Source: Rhodococcus sp. G-MC3 (GTDB taxonomy: Bacteria > Actinomycetota > Actinomycetes > Mycobacteriales > Mycobacteriaceae). From it: 64,000 nucleotides of DNA. The notes beneath the pieces are model-generated. The model made no database searches and was not told the origin of the DNA. It worked only from the letters and a program-made list of their open reading frames with translations. Both the position numbers and the translations under genes were made by a program. This document shows, one piece after another, positions 17,866 to 27,608 of this stretch. Numbering within the stretch: position 1 is the stretch's first letter; each line of letters begins with the position of its first letter. The stretch spans positions 1-64,000 of the forward strand of contig NZ_JASISW010000018.1 of assembly GCF_030063335.1 (NCBI RefSeq), read 5' to 3'.

Positions 17866-20148
17866 GTGGCTCTCTACCGAAAATACCGTCCCGCGACGTT
17901 CGCTGAGGTTGTCGGGCAGGAGCATGTCACCGAACCGTTGAGTGTTGCGCTCAACTCCAATCGGATCAACCACGCATATCTCTTCTCCGGCCCACGTGGC
18001 TGCGGTAAAACGTCGTCGGCGCGCATCCTCGCGCGATCACTGAACTGCGCCAAGGGACCGACGTCCACGCCGTGCGGCGTCTGCAACTCCTGTGTGGCGC
18101 TCGCCCCCGGCGGCCCGGGCAACCTCGACGTCGTCGAGATGGATGCGGCAAGCCACGGTGGCGTCGACGACGCCCGCGATCTCCGTGACAAAGCCGTGTA
18201 CGCACCGGCCGAGTCGCGCTACGTCATTTTCATCATCGACGAGGCTCACATGGTCACGACCGCAGGCTTCAATGCCCTGTTGAAGGTCGTCGAAGAGCCG
18301 CCGGAGCATCTGGTCTTCATCTTCGCGACGACCGAGCCCGAGAAGGTATTGCCGACCATCCGGTCCAGGACGCACCACTATCCTTTCCGCCTGTTGCCGC
18401 CGTCGACCATGCGCGGTCTGCTCGAGAAAATCACTGCGCAAGAGTCGGTTTCGGTCGAGGATCCGGTGTACCCGCTGGTGATTCGTGCCGGCGGTGGATC
18501 GCCTCGTGACTCGCTCAGTGTGCTCGATCAGCTTCTGTCCGGCGCAGGGCCGGAGGGTGTCACCTACCCGCGTGCGCTCTCGCTGCTCGGCGTCACCGAT
18601 GTAGCGCTTATCGACGAAGCGGTTGATGCGTTGGCCGCAGGCGACGGTGGTTCGTTGTTCGGCACCGTAGACAAAGTGGTCGACGCAGGCCACGATCCCA
18701 GGCGCTTCGCCACCGACCTACTCGAGCGTCTCCGCGATCTGATCCTCATGAGGGCCGTGCCGGACGCAGGGGAGCGCGGGCTGGTAGACGTTCCTGGCGA
18801 TGTCCTCGAACGATTGCGCGAAGAATCGGAACGAATCGGGTCGGCCACCCTGGCCCGCTACGCGGAGATAATCCATGCCGGACTCGGTGAGATGCGCGGC
18901 GCGACAGCGCCGCGCCTGCTCCTCGAGGTCATGTGTGCGCGCATGCTGCTTCCTTCTGCGTCAGATGCGGAATCTGCAGTGCTGCAACGCCTCGAACGTC
19001 TCGAACGTCGCCTGGACGTGACGCTTCCCGCGGGTGAACAAGCGTCCGTCGACCAGGCTCCGCCGCAGCGTCGCCCCGAGGCTTCACCGGCATCCCCGTC
19101 GGTTCCGGTCGATGACACCCCGCCGAAATTTGTCAGGCCCTCGCGGCGAAGTGCGGAGGTGGGGGCGCCTGCGCCTGCCGCAACCCCTGATGCCGCGCCC
19201 ACTGTGGAGCAATCGGTGGCGGAACAGCCGGTCGCGACAGTGCCCACCCCGGAGCCCGCTCTTGTCCCGACGCCGGAACCAGAGCCGAGCCCGACGCCCG
19301 AGCCGCTGCCGGAACCCGAGCCGACGCCGGAGCCCGACCCAACGCCGGAACCTGACCCGACGCCGGAGCCCGAGCCGACCCCGGAGCCCGAGCCCGAGCC
19401 GACCCCGACGCCCGAGCCGACCCCGACGCCCGAGCCGGTATTGGACATGCAGCCGGAGCCCGAGGTTGCGGTCGACTCCGCGCCCGAGCCAATGGTATTT
19501 CCAGAGCCAGAGCCAGAGCCTGTACCCGTCGCAGCGTCCACTGAGCCCGATGTCGCTGCGGTACGCGCTGTCTGGTCCGAGGTCCGCACGAAGGTTCGTG
19601 AACGCAGCCGCACCGTCGAGGTCATGCTCTCCGGCGCATCGGTACGGACGGTCGAGCAAGGCACGATCACCCTGGGACACGACTCGGCCCCGCTCGCCAA
19701 GAGGCTGGGGGAGCCGCGGAACGCGGACGTCATCCGCGATGCGTTACGCGACGTCTTCGGTGTGGATTGGGCGGTCACCTGTGTTGTCGGCGCCGCTGCA
19801 CCTGCCGGAGAAGCAGCAGTGTCGAAGGGCGCCCCCGAAGCCCCCAAAGTTCCGCAGGCCAAGTTCTCGCGGCCGAGTCAGAGCAACAAGCCTGCTCGCA
19901 CCACCGATGACGCGTTCGGGTCGGCGGGTGACGGATCTAGTTACGACGACATCCCACCGCCGGAGGCCCCCGACTACCCGGACGACCCCGAACCGGCAGG
20001 TCCCCCACCACCGGAGACGGCAGAGGACGAGGAAGAGTTGTTGAAGGCTGCAACCGAGCCTGCTGATCCGTCGATCAGGCGCGACCCGGAAACCGTGGCA
20101 ATGGAGTTGCTCACGACTCAGCTTGGTGCTACCCCGCTCAAGGAGTAA
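17866..20148 (+). CDS. dnaX: DNA polymerase III tau/gamma subunit
   Basis: A 760-residue clamp-loader ATPase starting at GTG ([15 protein letters not shown]), the family's conserved beginning; the open frame upstream to 17695 is not coding. Walker A is [10 protein letters not shown] near residue 43, the zinc-binding Cys lie in [16 protein letters not shown], Walker B is the DEAH of IIDEAHM, and the sensor/arginine-finger region is SRTHHYPF. Residues about 455-550 are a long Pro/Glu/Thr linker ([13 protein letters not shown] repeats) before the tau-specific C-terminus. It loads the beta clamp and organises the replisome. In the related M. tuberculosis gene there is no frameshift product known to me. 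Confidence 0.95.
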   Translation: MALYRKYRPATFAEVVGQEHVTEPLSVALNSNRINHAYLFSGPRGCGKTSSARILARSLNCAKGPTSTPCGVCNSCVALAPGGPGNLDVVEMDAASHGGVDDARDLRDKAVYAPAESRYVIFIIDEAHMVTTAGFNALLKVVEEPPEHLVFIFATTEPEKVLPTIRSRTHHYPFRLLPPSTMRGLLEKITAQESVSVEDPVYPLVIRAGGGSPRDSLSVLDQLLSGAGPEGVTYPRALSLLGVTDVALIDEAVDALAAGDGGSLFGTVDKVVDAGHDPRRFATDLLERLRDLILMRAVPDAGERGLVDVPGDVLERLREESERIGSATLARYAEIIHAGLGEMRGATAPRLLLEVMCARMLLPSASDAESAVLQRLERLERRLDVTLPAGEQASVDQAPPQRRPEASPASPSVPVDDTPPKFVRPSRRSAEVGAPAPAATPDAAPTVEQSVAEQPVATVPTPEPALVPTPEPEPSPTPEPLPEPEPTPEPDPTPEPDPTPEPEPTPEPEPEPTPTPEPTPTPEPVLDMQPEPEVAVDSAPEPMVFPEPEPEPVPVAASTEPDVAAVRAVWSEVRTKVRERSRTVEVMLSGASVRTVEQGTITLGHDSAPLAKRLGEPRNADVIRDALRDVFGVDWAVTCVVGAAAPAGEAAVSKGAPEAPKVPQAKFSRPSQSNKPARTTDDAFGSAGDGSSYDDIPPPEAPDYPDDPEPAGPPPPETAEDEEELLKAATEPADPSIRRDPETVAMELLTTQLGATPLKE

Positions 20149-20241
20149 CGGCGAAAAAGAACCGGGCACTCCATCTGCGGACCTTGTGCCACGGTTCAGG
20201 TCAGTAGGAGGGGAATCGAAGTCCGCTCAGAAAAGGGTCAG

Positions 20242-20472
20242 CTACGCCTGCTCGATGTCCTGAGGGTCGGCGAAGACCAGACGACCGTCATCCAGTGCTA
20301 CGGCGTAGCGGCGCGACACGGCCCACGTCCGATCAACGGACCCGACCTGGTCTCCGAAGTCTTCTTTGATCACTCCGGACTCTTTGGGCCACTGCTCGCG
20401 CGCGAGCTCGGCGTTGGAGCTGAAACGCACTTTGACGTGCGACCCGACCGCGAACGGCTGCTGGGTATCCAT
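20242..20472 (-). CDS. Small conserved-looking protein, SH3-like
   Basis: A 76-residue protein (MDTQQPFAVGSHVKV ... VFADPQDIEQA). Its alternating beta pattern (GSHVKVRF, SGVIKEDFGD, RRYAVALDDGRLVF) suggests a KOW/SH3-like barrel. Two further in-frame ATGs lie just upstream, but the ribosome site AGGAG at 20486-20482 is correctly spaced (9 nt) only for the ATG at 20472. It is convergent with dnaX, no function known. Confidence 0.6.
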   Translation of the reverse strand: MDTQQPFAVGSHVKVRFSSNAELAREQWPKESGVIKEDFGDQVGSVDRTWAVSRRYAVALDDGRLVFADPQDIEQA

Positions 20473-20593
20473 GGACATCATCTCCTGCGTGCTCGATACC
20501 CCCCTTGACGATCCTAGTTCTACCCCAAGACGATCCGTACCAAACGAACAGACCGGTCACGGACGACGCTCGTTTGAGTCCTTCACTCTTTGA

Positions 20594-20607
20594 TGCAACA
20601 CGTTCTA
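20594..20607. promoter_or_regulatory. KstR-type operator upstream of fadA
   Basis: TGCAACACGTTCTA fits the KstR consensus TNNAACNNGTTNNA at all eight fixed positions and lies 93 nt before the fadA start. KstR is the TetR repressor of sterol catabolism in mycobacteria and rhodococci. One chance match per window is expected, so the position upstream of a beta-oxidation operon is the main support. Confidence 0.5.
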
Positions 20608-20700
20608 GTGTGGACTCAGCCGAGGTGTATTCCTCGAGTCCTGCGGTGCCCGTGAGCGGTGCCGCCGCCGAAATGAAGTAGCTGGAAGGAACTGCACGCT

Positions 20701-21912
20701 GTGACTACAGAGGCGTTCATTTACGAAGCCATCAGGACCCCGCGCGGCAAGGGGAAGAATGGTTCACTGCACTCCGTCAAGCCGATCTCGCTGGTCACCG
20801 GACTGATCGACGAGCTTCGTCGCCGGTTCCCCGACCTCGACGAGGACCGTATATCCGATCTGATCCTCGGTGTCGTGTCGCCGGTGGGCGATCAAGGCGC
20901 CGACATCGCGCGCACCGCGGTCCTCGCCGCGAAGATGCCCGACACCGTCGGTGGATTCCAGTTGAACCGCTTCTGCGCCTCCGGCCTCGAAGCCGTCAAC
21001 CTGGCTGCCCAGAAGGTTCGCTCCGGTTGGGACGAGCTCGTCATCGCTGGCGGCGTCGAGTCCATGTCTCGCGTCCCGATGGGCAGCGACGGCGGAGCCT
21101 GGGCGATGGACCCGGCCACCAACTACGACACCTACTTCGCTCCGCAGGGTATCGGTGCCGACCTGATCGCAACGATCGAGGGATTCACCCGCGAGGACGT
21201 CGATGCGTACGCAGTGCAGTCGCAGGAGCGCGCCGCTGCGGCGTGGTCCGGCGGATACTTCGCCAAGTCTGTCGTACCGGTCACCGATCAGAACGGCCTG
21301 TTGATCCTCGATCAGGACGAGCACATGCGTCCAGGCTCCACGGTCGAATCGCTCGGCAAGCTCAACCCGGCGTTCACCGGGATTGCCGCGATGGGCGGGT
21401 TCGACGACGTCGCGCTGCAGAAGTACCACTGGATCGAGAAGATCGATCACGTCCACACCGGCGGTAACAGCTCCGGCATCGTCGACGGCGCGGCACTCGT
21501 CCTCGTCGGCAGCGAGCAGGCGGGCAAGGACCTCAACCTGATTCCCCGTGCACGCGTCGTCGCGACCGCCACGTCCGGCGCCGACACCACGATCATGCTC
21601 ACCGGACCGACGCCCGCGGCGAAGAAGGTGCTGGCGACAGCAGGATTGACCGTCGACGACATCGATCTGTTCGAGCTGAACGAAGCGTTCGCGTCCGTCG
21701 TACTGCGCTTCCAGAAGGATTTGCAGATCCCGAACGAGAAGCTCAACGTCAACGGCGGCGCCATCGCGATGGGCCACCCCCTCGGCGCCACCGGCGCCAT
21801 GATCACCGGAACGGTGCTCGACGAGCTCGAGCGCCGCGGCGGCCGATACGCACTGATCACCCTGTGCATCGGCGGCGGTATGGGCGTTGCCACCATCATC
21901 GAGCGAGTCTGA
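20701..21912 (+). CDS. fadA: Acetyl-CoA acyltransferase (thiolase)
   Basis: A 403-residue thiolase starting at GTG, with ribosome site GGAAGGA 10 nt before. The acyl-accepting Cys is in [12 protein letters not shown] near residue 91; the second-site motifs [22 protein letters not shown] (catalytic His) and CIGGGMG (catalytic Cys) are all present. It performs the last step of beta-oxidation (3-ketoacyl-CoA + CoA to acetyl-CoA and a shorter acyl-CoA). fadB starts 9 nt after its stop, as in the fadA-fadB pair Rv0859-Rv0860. Possible KstR control. Confidence 0.92.
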   Translation: MTTEAFIYEAIRTPRGKGKNGSLHSVKPISLVTGLIDELRRRFPDLDEDRISDLILGVVSPVGDQGADIARTAVLAAKMPDTVGGFQLNRFCASGLEAVNLAAQKVRSGWDELVIAGGVESMSRVPMGSDGGAWAMDPATNYDTYFAPQGIGADLIATIEGFTREDVDAYAVQSQERAAAAWSGGYFAKSVVPVTDQNGLLILDQDEHMRPGSTVESLGKLNPAFTGIAAMGGFDDVALQKYHWIEKIDHVHTGGNSSGIVDGAALVLVGSEQAGKDLNLIPRARVVATATSGADTTIMLTGPTPAAKKVLATAGLTVDDIDLFELNEAFASVVLRFQKDLQIPNEKLNVNGGAIAMGHPLGATGAMITGTVLDELERRGGRYALITLCIGGGMGVATIIERV

Positions 21913-21921
21913 GGCGAAGAC

Positions 21922-24072
21922 ATGACAAACACTGACAGCAAGAACATGATCGCCTGGGAAATCGACGGAGACGGCATCGTCGTCCTCACGATGGACGACC
22001 CCAACCAGGGCGCCAACACGATGAACCAGCTTTACAAGGACTCGATGGGCGCGACGGTCGACCGCCTCGAAGCGGAGCTCGACTCGATCACCGGCGTCGT
22101 CATCACGTCCGCGAAAAAGACCTTCTTCGCGGGCGGTGACCTCAACAGCCTCATTTCGGCTCAGCCCGAAGACGCGCAGCGCGTATTCGACGAGGTTCAG
22201 GCAGTGAAGGCGCAGCTGCGTCGTCTGGAGAAGCTCGGCAAGCCCGTCGTCTCCGCGATCAACGGTGCTGCCCTCGGCGGCGGACTCGAGATCACGCTGG
22301 CGACGCACCACCGCATCGCAGCGAACGTCTCCGGAGTGCAACTCGGCCTCCCCGAGGTCTCACTCGGCCTGCTGCCCGGCGGCGGTGGCGTCACCCGCAT
22401 CACCCGTCTGCTCGGTATTCAGGTCGGCTTCATGACCGTCCTCGCTCAAGGCACGCGTTTCCGTCCGGAGAAGGCACTCGAGATCGGTCTCGTACACGAA
22501 CTCGTCGACAGCATCGACGCACTCGTTCCCGCTGCGAAGGCTTGGATCAAGGCCAATCCTGACGGCGGCGTCGCTCCGTGGGACGTCAAGGGTTACAAGA
22601 TCCCCGGCGGCACACCGTCGAACCCGAAGCTCGCAGCAATACTGCCCGCGTTCCCGTCGAACCTGCGCAAGCAGATCAAGGGCGCACCGATGCCTGCACC
22701 GCGCGCGATCCTCGCCGCGGCAGTCGAAGGTGCCCAGGTGGACTTCGACAACGCGTCGACGATCGAGTCGCGGTACTTCACCGAGCTCGTCACCGGCCAG
22801 GTCTCGAAGAACATGATCCAGGCGTTCTTCTTCGACCTGCAGGCGATCAATTCGGGCAAGTCGCGCCCGGACGGCATCGAGAAGACGACCTTTACGAAGG
22901 TCGCCGTTCTCGGAGCCGGAATGATGGGCGCAGGCATCGCGTATGTGTGTGCCAAGGCCGGCATCGAGGTTGTGCTCAAGGATGTCGCCATCGAGTCTGC
23001 CCAGAAGGGCAAGGCGTACTCCGAGGCCATCGAGGCCAAGGCACTCTCGCGCGGCAAGACCACGCAGGAGAAGTCCGATGCTCTGCTCGGTCGCATCCAC
23101 CCGACTGCCGATCCGAAGGACGTCGAAGGTGCCGACCTCGTCATCGAGGCAGTCTTCGAGTCCGAGGAACTGAAGCAGAAGGTGTTCCAGGAGATCGAGG
23201 ATCTCGTCGACCCGACCTCGCTCCTCGGCTCGAACACCTCGACCCTGCCGATCACGAGTCTCGCGAAGGGCGTGAAGCGTCAGGAAGACTTCATCGGAAT
23301 CCACTTCTTCTCGCCCGTCGACAAGATGCCGCTCGTGGAGATCATTCGCGGCGACAACACCTCCGACGCTGCTCTGGCCAAGGCGTTCGACTTGGTGCAG
23401 ATCATCAAGAAAACCCCGATCGTCGTCAACGACAGCCGCGGATTCTTCACCTCCCGCGTCATCGGCACCTTCATCAACGAGGCCATCGCGATGCTCGGTG
23501 AGGGCGTCGAGCCGTCGACCATCGAGCAGGCGGGCCTCCAGGCCGGCTACCCGGCAGCGCCGCTGCAGCTCTCGGACGAGCTGACGCTCAACCTGATGCA
23601 GAAGATCCGCAAGGAGACCTACGACGCTATCAAGGCGGCCGGCGGAACTCCTCCCGAAGATCCGGCCGGCGAGGTCATCGACAAGATGGTCGACGAGTTC
23701 GAGCGTCCGTCGAAGGCCAAGGGTGCGGGCTTCTACGAGTACGCCGACGGCAAGCGCGCCGGCCTGTGGCCGGGACTGCGTGACGCGTTCAAGTCGGGCT
23801 CGGCGGACATTCCGTTCGAGGATCTCATCGAGCGCATGCTGTTCATCGAGGCCATCGAGACGCAGAAGTGCTTCGACGAGGGTGTTCTGAACACCACCGC
23901 CGATGCGAACATCGGATCGATCTTCGGTATCGGTTACCCGGCCTGGACCGGCGGCGTGCACCAGTACGTTGTCGGCTACGAGGGCGGCCAGGCTGGCTTC
24001 GTCAAGCGTGCGGACGAGCTTGCGGCGAAGTACGGCGAGCGTTTCAAGGCGCCTTCGTCGCTACGCTCTTAG
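21922..24072 (+). CDS. fadB: Fatty-acid oxidation multifunctional protein FadB
   Basis: A 716-residue fusion: enoyl-CoA hydratase domain (residues 1-300, oxyanion-hole regions KTFFAGGDLN and NGAALGGGLEITLATHH), then the NAD-binding 3-hydroxyacyl-CoA dehydrogenase domain (VLGAGMMGAGIAYVC near 330; catalytic His in GIHFFSPVDKMPLVEII; Asn/Ser of VNDSRGFFTSRV) and the C-terminal helical domain. With FadA it would form the trifunctional beta-oxidation complex. Length matches the actinobacterial family. It ends 6 nt before a palindromic element that probably acts as terminator. Confidence 0.93.
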   Translation: MTNTDSKNMIAWEIDGDGIVVLTMDDPNQGANTMNQLYKDSMGATVDRLEAELDSITGVVITSAKKTFFAGGDLNSLISAQPEDAQRVFDEVQAVKAQLRRLEKLGKPVVSAINGAALGGGLEITLATHHRIAANVSGVQLGLPEVSLGLLPGGGGVTRITRLLGIQVGFMTVLAQGTRFRPEKALEIGLVHELVDSIDALVPAAKAWIKANPDGGVAPWDVKGYKIPGGTPSNPKLAAILPAFPSNLRKQIKGAPMPAPRAILAAAVEGAQVDFDNASTIESRYFTELVTGQVSKNMIQAFFFDLQAINSGKSRPDGIEKTTFTKVAVLGAGMMGAGIAYVCAKAGIEVVLKDVAIESAQKGKAYSEAIEAKALSRGKTTQEKSDALLGRIHPTADPKDVEGADLVIEAVFESEELKQKVFQEIEDLVDPTSLLGSNTSTLPITSLAKGVKRQEDFIGIHFFSPVDKMPLVEIIRGDNTSDAALAKAFDLVQIIKKTPIVVNDSRGFFTSRVIGTFINEAIAMLGEGVEPSTIEQAGLQAGYPAAPLQLSDELTLNLMQKIRKETYDAIKAAGGTPPEDPAGEVIDKMVDEFERPSKAKGAGFYEYADGKRAGLWPGLRDAFKSGSADIPFEDLIERMLFIEAIETQKCFDEGVLNTTADANIGSIFGIGYPAWTGGVHQYVVGYEGGQAGFVKRADELAAKYGERFKAPSSLRS

Positions 24073-24078
24073 AGCGCT

Positions 24079-24120
24079 TGTGAGTGGAAATACGTCGCGG
24101 GGGACGTATTTCCACTCACA
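24079..24120. repeat. Dispersed palindrome, copy 1 (terminator-like)
   Basis: A perfect 18-bp inverted repeat, TGTGAGTGGAAATACGTC (24079-24096) with its complement at 24103-24120, and a GCGGGG loop. Four related copies lie at 46708, 51008, 57051 and 58171. The right arm contains the stop codon (TGA, 24118-24116) of the minus-strand GntR gene. It probably terminates both convergent genes. Confidence 0.85.
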
Positions 24121-24796
24121 TGTGGCGGTACGCCACCAACCTTTCGGCGCCATCGGTGAACTGTGCGCGCATCAACACGCAGGCCGCGTCCACGTCGCCG
24201 ACCTTGAGCGCTTCGATCAGTTTTTCGTGATTGCGGACCGCGGCCCTGCCCCACTCGGGATCGGATGCGTACAACCGGGTCGGGGTGTATCGAGTGGCGT
24301 TGTTCAGGAACCAGGCGAGCTTGCTCGCCCCGGTCAGGCGATTGAGTACTCGATGGAACTCGAACTCGCTGACCTCGACTTCCTCCGCCTGGCCCTTCTC
24401 CACAGCCACGGACAGTGAGTTGTTGAACCCTTTCAACTCGGCGATCACGGATTCGGTGATCTTCGGCGCTGCACGCCGAACCAGCTCCACGGCGATCTGA
24501 CCCTGCAGCCAGAATATGTCGACGATGTCCTCGGGCGTCAGCGGCGATACGACGTAGCCGCGATGCGGGACGAGCTCGACCATTCCTTCGCCGCGCAGAG
24601 TCAGCAATGCCTCGCGCACCGGCGTCACACTCACTCCGAGTTCGGCGGCCGTCTCGTCGAGCCGGATGAAGTCTCCCGGGCGCACCTCGCCGGACATCAC
24701 TATGTGTCGGACGTGGTTGGCGACGTCCTCCGACAACTGTGGTCGCCGACGTAGCACCGGCGCAGCAGCAGGTGTCGATCGACGTCTCCCAGTCAT
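24116..24796 (-). CDS. GntR/FCD family regulator (copy 1)
   Basis: A 226-residue GntR regulator of the FadR-C (FCD) type: winged helix near residues 25-85 (ETAAELGVSVTPVREALL) and a helical FCD domain with metal ligands in EFEFHRVLNRL near 152 and the later His residues. It begins at ATG 24796. It lies 34 nt downstream of the cation antiporter on the same strand and could be its operon partner. It is closely similar over its whole length to the GntR at 44447-45118. Its stop codon is inside a dispersed palindrome. Confidence 0.85.
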   Translation of the reverse strand: MTGRRRSTPAAAPVLRRRPQLSEDVANHVRHIVMSGEVRPGDFIRLDETAAELGVSVTPVREALLTLRGEGMVELVPHRGYVVSPLTPEDIVDIFWLQGQIAVELVRRAAPKITESVIAELKGFNNSLSVAVEKGQAEEVEVSEFEFHRVLNRLTGASKLAWFLNNATRYTPTRLYASDPEWGRAAVRNHEKLIEALKVGDVDAACVLMRAQFTDGAERLVAYRHM

Positions 24797-24830
24797 CCGC
24801 TCATGCAATCACAACGGCTGCGACGCCGTG

Positions 24831-26003
24831 TCACATGGCGGGCTTCGTGCGAAGAATTGCCCGTGAGACCGGCTCGACGACCCGGGCCACTACAGGCCCC
24901 AACACGGCCATCAACAGAACGTACGCAGTTGCGAGCGCTACCAATTCCCCTTCGACGGCACCCGTAGCGACTGCGAGTCCGGCAATGACGATCGAGAATT
25001 CACCGCGCGCGACGAGAGCAGCACCTGCTCGCAGGCGTCCGGGTCTACCGATGCCCTGACGGCTCGCCGCCCAGGCACCGGTGGTGATCTTGGTCGCCGT
25101 CGTCGTGACGGCTAGCACCACGGCCCAGCCCAGAACAGGCGGAATCGTCGACGGATCGGTGTTGAGTCCGAACACTACGAAGAACATGGCAGCGAACAGA
25201 TCGCGGAGAGGTTCGAGTACGCGTGTCGCGTTGTCGGCCGTGGAACCGGAGATCGCGATTCCGAGGAGGAACGCTCCGACGGCCGCGGACACCTGCAGTT
25301 CGGAGGCAATTCCTGCCACGAGCAAGGCGGAGCCGAGGACCTTCAGCAGCACCACTTCGCGATCGGGGCTGTCGACTATGGCGGAGACAAATCGGCCGTA
25401 GCGCAGAGCCACCACCAGCACGAACGTGATGACGAACAGTGAGATTCCGAGCGCTTCGAGCCCTCCGACGAAGCTGACTCCGCTGAGTACGGCGGTAAGG
25501 ATTGGGAGATAGATCGCCATTGCCAGGTCCTCGAACACGAGGATCGACAGTACGACGGGTGTCTCCCGGTTTCCCAGCCTGCCGAGGTCGGTCAAGACCT
25601 TCGCGACGATGCCCGAGGACGAGATGTAGGTGACGCCGCCGAGTACGAGCGCGCCGACGCCGCCCCAGCCGAGCACTAATGCGAGCGCGGCTCCCGGCGT
25701 GAAGTTCAAGGCGATGTCGACGATGCCTGCCATCCAGGATCTGCGAAGGCCGGTGACGAGCTCGGTGGCGGTGTACTCGAGTCCGAGCAGAAGCAGCAGC
25801 AGGATGACGCCGATTTCGCTGGCCAGCTCGGTGAACTCGTCGATACCGCCGAGGATGAAAAAGCCGCCGTTACCGAAGGCGAGGCCACCGAGAAGATAGA
25901 ACGGGATAGGAGAGACGCCGATGCGGCCTGCAAGTCTGGCCAGGAGACCGAGAACGAAGAACACCGCGCCGAGCTCGGTCAGCGCAAGTGCGCTCTCGGC
26001 CAC
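24831..26003 (-). CDS. CPA2 cation:proton antiporter, membrane subunit (KhtU-like)
   Basis: A 390-residue membrane protein with 12-13 helices of the CPA2 (Kef/NapA) Na+/K+:H+ exchanger family, starting at GTG (VAESALALTELG). Conserved parts include LLLLGLEYTATEL and LSILVFEDLAMAIYLPIL, the latter holding the ion-binding acidic residues of the family. It lacks the soluble RCK domain of KefB, but a separate TrkA-C protein is encoded 35 nt upstream, the arrangement of the Bacillus KhtT-KhtU potassium exporter. Ion specificity is inferred. Confidence 0.85.
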   Translation of the reverse strand: MAESALALTELGAVFFVLGLLARLAGRIGVSPIPFYLLGGLAFGNGGFFILGGIDEFTELASEIGVILLLLLLGLEYTATELVTGLRRSWMAGIVDIALNFTPGAALALVLGWGGVGALVLGGVTYISSSGIVAKVLTDLGRLGNRETPVVLSILVFEDLAMAIYLPILTAVLSGVSFVGGLEALGISLFVITFVLVVALRYGRFVSAIVDSPDREVVLLKVLGSALLVAGIASELQVSAAVGAFLLGIAISGSTADNATRVLEPLRDLFAAMFFVVFGLNTDPSTIPPVLGWAVVLAVTTTATKITTGAWAASRQGIGRPGRLRAGAALVARGEFSIVIAGLAVATGAVEGELVALATAYVLLMAVLGPVVARVVEPVSRAILRTKPAM

Positions 26004-26038
26004 AGCTCAGCTCCGTCTGTTCTCGGCCATGGTCGTTC

Positions 26039-26521
26039 TCACAAATGGCCGAGCAATTTGGCTGCCGCGTCGAGCCCGTCGTGTGTGCCGACGGCAACCA
26101 GAAGGTCTCCGGAGGTGAGAGTGAAATCCGGGTTGGGTGACGGCTGTACTTGGCCCGCTCGCATGACCGCGACGATAGATACACCGGTCTTGGTGCGCAT
26201 CGTGGTGTCGCCGAGGGTTCGGCCGTCGAATCGCGAGCCCTCCCTGATGGGGAGCTGGCGGGTGTTGATGCCGGGGAGGTCGCGATGCTCCTCACCCAGC
26301 TGAGCAATGAGTTGCGGCGTGCCGAGCAAATTGCCCAACGCCGCCGCTTCCTCATTGCTCAGTGTGATGGACGCCTGTGTTGCGTCGGGATCATCGATGC
26401 GCGAGACGATGAGCTCGTTCGCGCCGTCTTTACGGGTGATGACTCCGATGCGGCGCCCGGAGGCGAGGGCGAAATCTTTCCGCACCCCGATCCCGGGCAG
26501 CAGGGTCACTTCGACGTTCAT
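26039..26521 (-). CDS. Antiporter regulatory subunit with TrkA-C domain (KhtT-like)
   Basis: A 160-residue cytoplasmic protein. The N-terminal half (MNVEVTLLPGIGVRKDF) matches KhtT-type proteins and the C-terminal half is an RCK_C/TrkA-C domain (LPIREGSRFDGRTLGD ... SGDLLVAVGTHDGL). It would gate the membrane subunit encoded just downstream, in response to pH or a nucleotide. In the family the C-domain can bind cyclic di-AMP. Confidence 0.85.
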   Translation of the reverse strand: MNVEVTLLPGIGVRKDFALASGRRIGVITRKDGANELIVSRIDDPDATQASITLSNEEAAALGNLLGTPQLIAQLGEEHRDLPGINTRQLPIREGSRFDGRTLGDTTMRTKTGVSIVAVMRAGQVQPSPNPDFTLTSGDLLVAVGTHDGLDAAAKLLGHL

Positions 26522-26588
26522 GGAGAAATGCTAACCCCGTCGGCAGTAACCCGTGCCACAGAAGCGCCTGTACGTCAGAAACCCAGTA

Positions 26589-26903
26589 TCAGGATGCGAC
26601 AGCAGCCAGCAGAGCTTCGCGCTGGTTTGCGCCGAGGCCGCCGATGCGACGTGTATCTGCGATGGACAGCTGCTCGAGCAGCTGTGCGGCGCGCACCGAA
26701 CCGACACCCGGAAGTGCCTTGATCAGGGCGGACACCTTGGTCTTCTTGACGATTTCGTCGTTCTCGGCCTTCGCGAGAACGTCAGCGACGCTGAGCTCGC
26801 CGGACTTGACGGCGGCCAGCAGCTTCGAACGAGCAGTGCGTGCCTCGGCCGCCTTGGCCAACGCCGCGGTGCGCTGTTCCGGAGTCAATACTGGTAAAGC
26901 CAT
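26589..26903 (-). CDS. mihF: Actinobacterial integration host factor mIHF
   Basis: A 104-residue DNA-binding nucleoid protein starting MALPVLTPEQRTAAL, with ribosome site GGAG 8 nt upstream; the frame upstream to 26987 is not coding. The helix-two-turn-helix region is GVGSVRAAQLLEQL and GGLGANQREALLAA. Sequence and length match mIHF of mycobacteria and sIHF of Streptomyces. In M. tuberculosis it precedes gmk; here gmk is not adjacent. It shapes the chromosome and affects replication and transcription. Confidence 0.93.
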   Translation of the reverse strand: MALPVLTPEQRTAALAKAAEARTARSKLLAAVKSGELSVADVLAKAENDEIVKKTKVSALIKALPGVGSVRAAQLLEQLSIADTRRIGGLGANQREALLAAVAS

Positions 26904-27137
26904 GGCCTTATCTCCTCGATAGTGGTGACCCGTCGCTTTGGTGACATGGTCGGGACCCTCTTGCATCGTGCCTGGTGGCTCCGACAATCTTTTCGAACGA
27001 CACGCGTGTTATTCGAATGGAGCCACCGTTCCTTCCCAGCCAGGCTACGTCCTGCGTGATTCGGGGTGTGCCCCGACCAGCAGTTAGGCCGTCCGCGGGG
27101 GCCTGCCATCATGTCGCGGCAGATCGAAGCGGCATGG

Positions 27138-27608
27138 TTACCGGGGCTCCGCCGATGCAAGTAACCATCGATTGCCGTCGTACTCGAGACCGATCACCAT
27201 GCGTGAAGAATCGGTCCTTCCCTCGGGCACCGAGAGGTTCCGCACCTCCTGATCCAGGAACAGTGCGACGACCGCATGCTCGTCATCGATCTCGACAATC
27301 GCTGCGGTGGTGACGTGGCCCGTAGCGGTGCCATGTCCGCTCGTCAGCAGGCCCTGCAGTTTCGTCGACACATCTCGGTACGTTCCGGCGAATTCCTCGG
27401 TCGAGCCGGCGGTCACGCGGTCGAGGTTCGCGGCCGGATCCTCGAAGTCGTACGTCGCGAGTTCCTCGGTGTACTGCGTCGCCGACGCCAATGCCGTCGA
27501 CCGGTGATCCTCCAGCCTGCGGTCGGCGTGGTGGAGATATCCGAGGATCGCCACTCCGGTTGTGAGAGCGAGGATCACGAGCGCGGTCACGGCGGTTCGC
27601 AGTGTCAC
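27138..27608 (-). CDS. Mce-associated membrane protein
   Basis: A 156-residue protein with a single N-terminal transmembrane helix (residues about 7-26) and an extracytoplasmic NTF2-like domain (VTAGSTEEFAGTYRDVS, TTAAIVEIDDEHAVVALFLD). This is the usual form of the Mce-associated (Mas/Mam) proteins encoded at the end of mce operons, which are thought to stabilise the transporter. It is the last gene of the operon and overlaps mceF by 4 nt. Confidence 0.85.
   Translation of the reverse strand: MTLRTAVTALVILALTTGVAILGYLHHADRRLEDHRSTALASATQYTEELATYDFEDPAANLDRVTAGSTEEFAGTYRDVSTKLQGLLTSGHGTATGHVTTAAIVEIDDEHAVVALFLDQEVRNLSVPEGRTDSSRMVIGLEYDGNRWLLASAEPR

Noticed and set aside
19260..19500. Dense short repeats that could suggest a repeat array
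   Set aside because: They encode the in-frame Pro/Glu/Thr linker of DnaX; there are no spacers and no CRISPR-like palindromic units. No CRISPR array was seen anywhere in the window.
20764..23961. Two long minus-strand open frames (525 and 533 codons) opposite fadA and fadB
   Set aside because: They are mirror images of strongly biased GC-rich coding sequence, rich in Arg/Asp/Val without domain features, and the plus-strand genes are certain.
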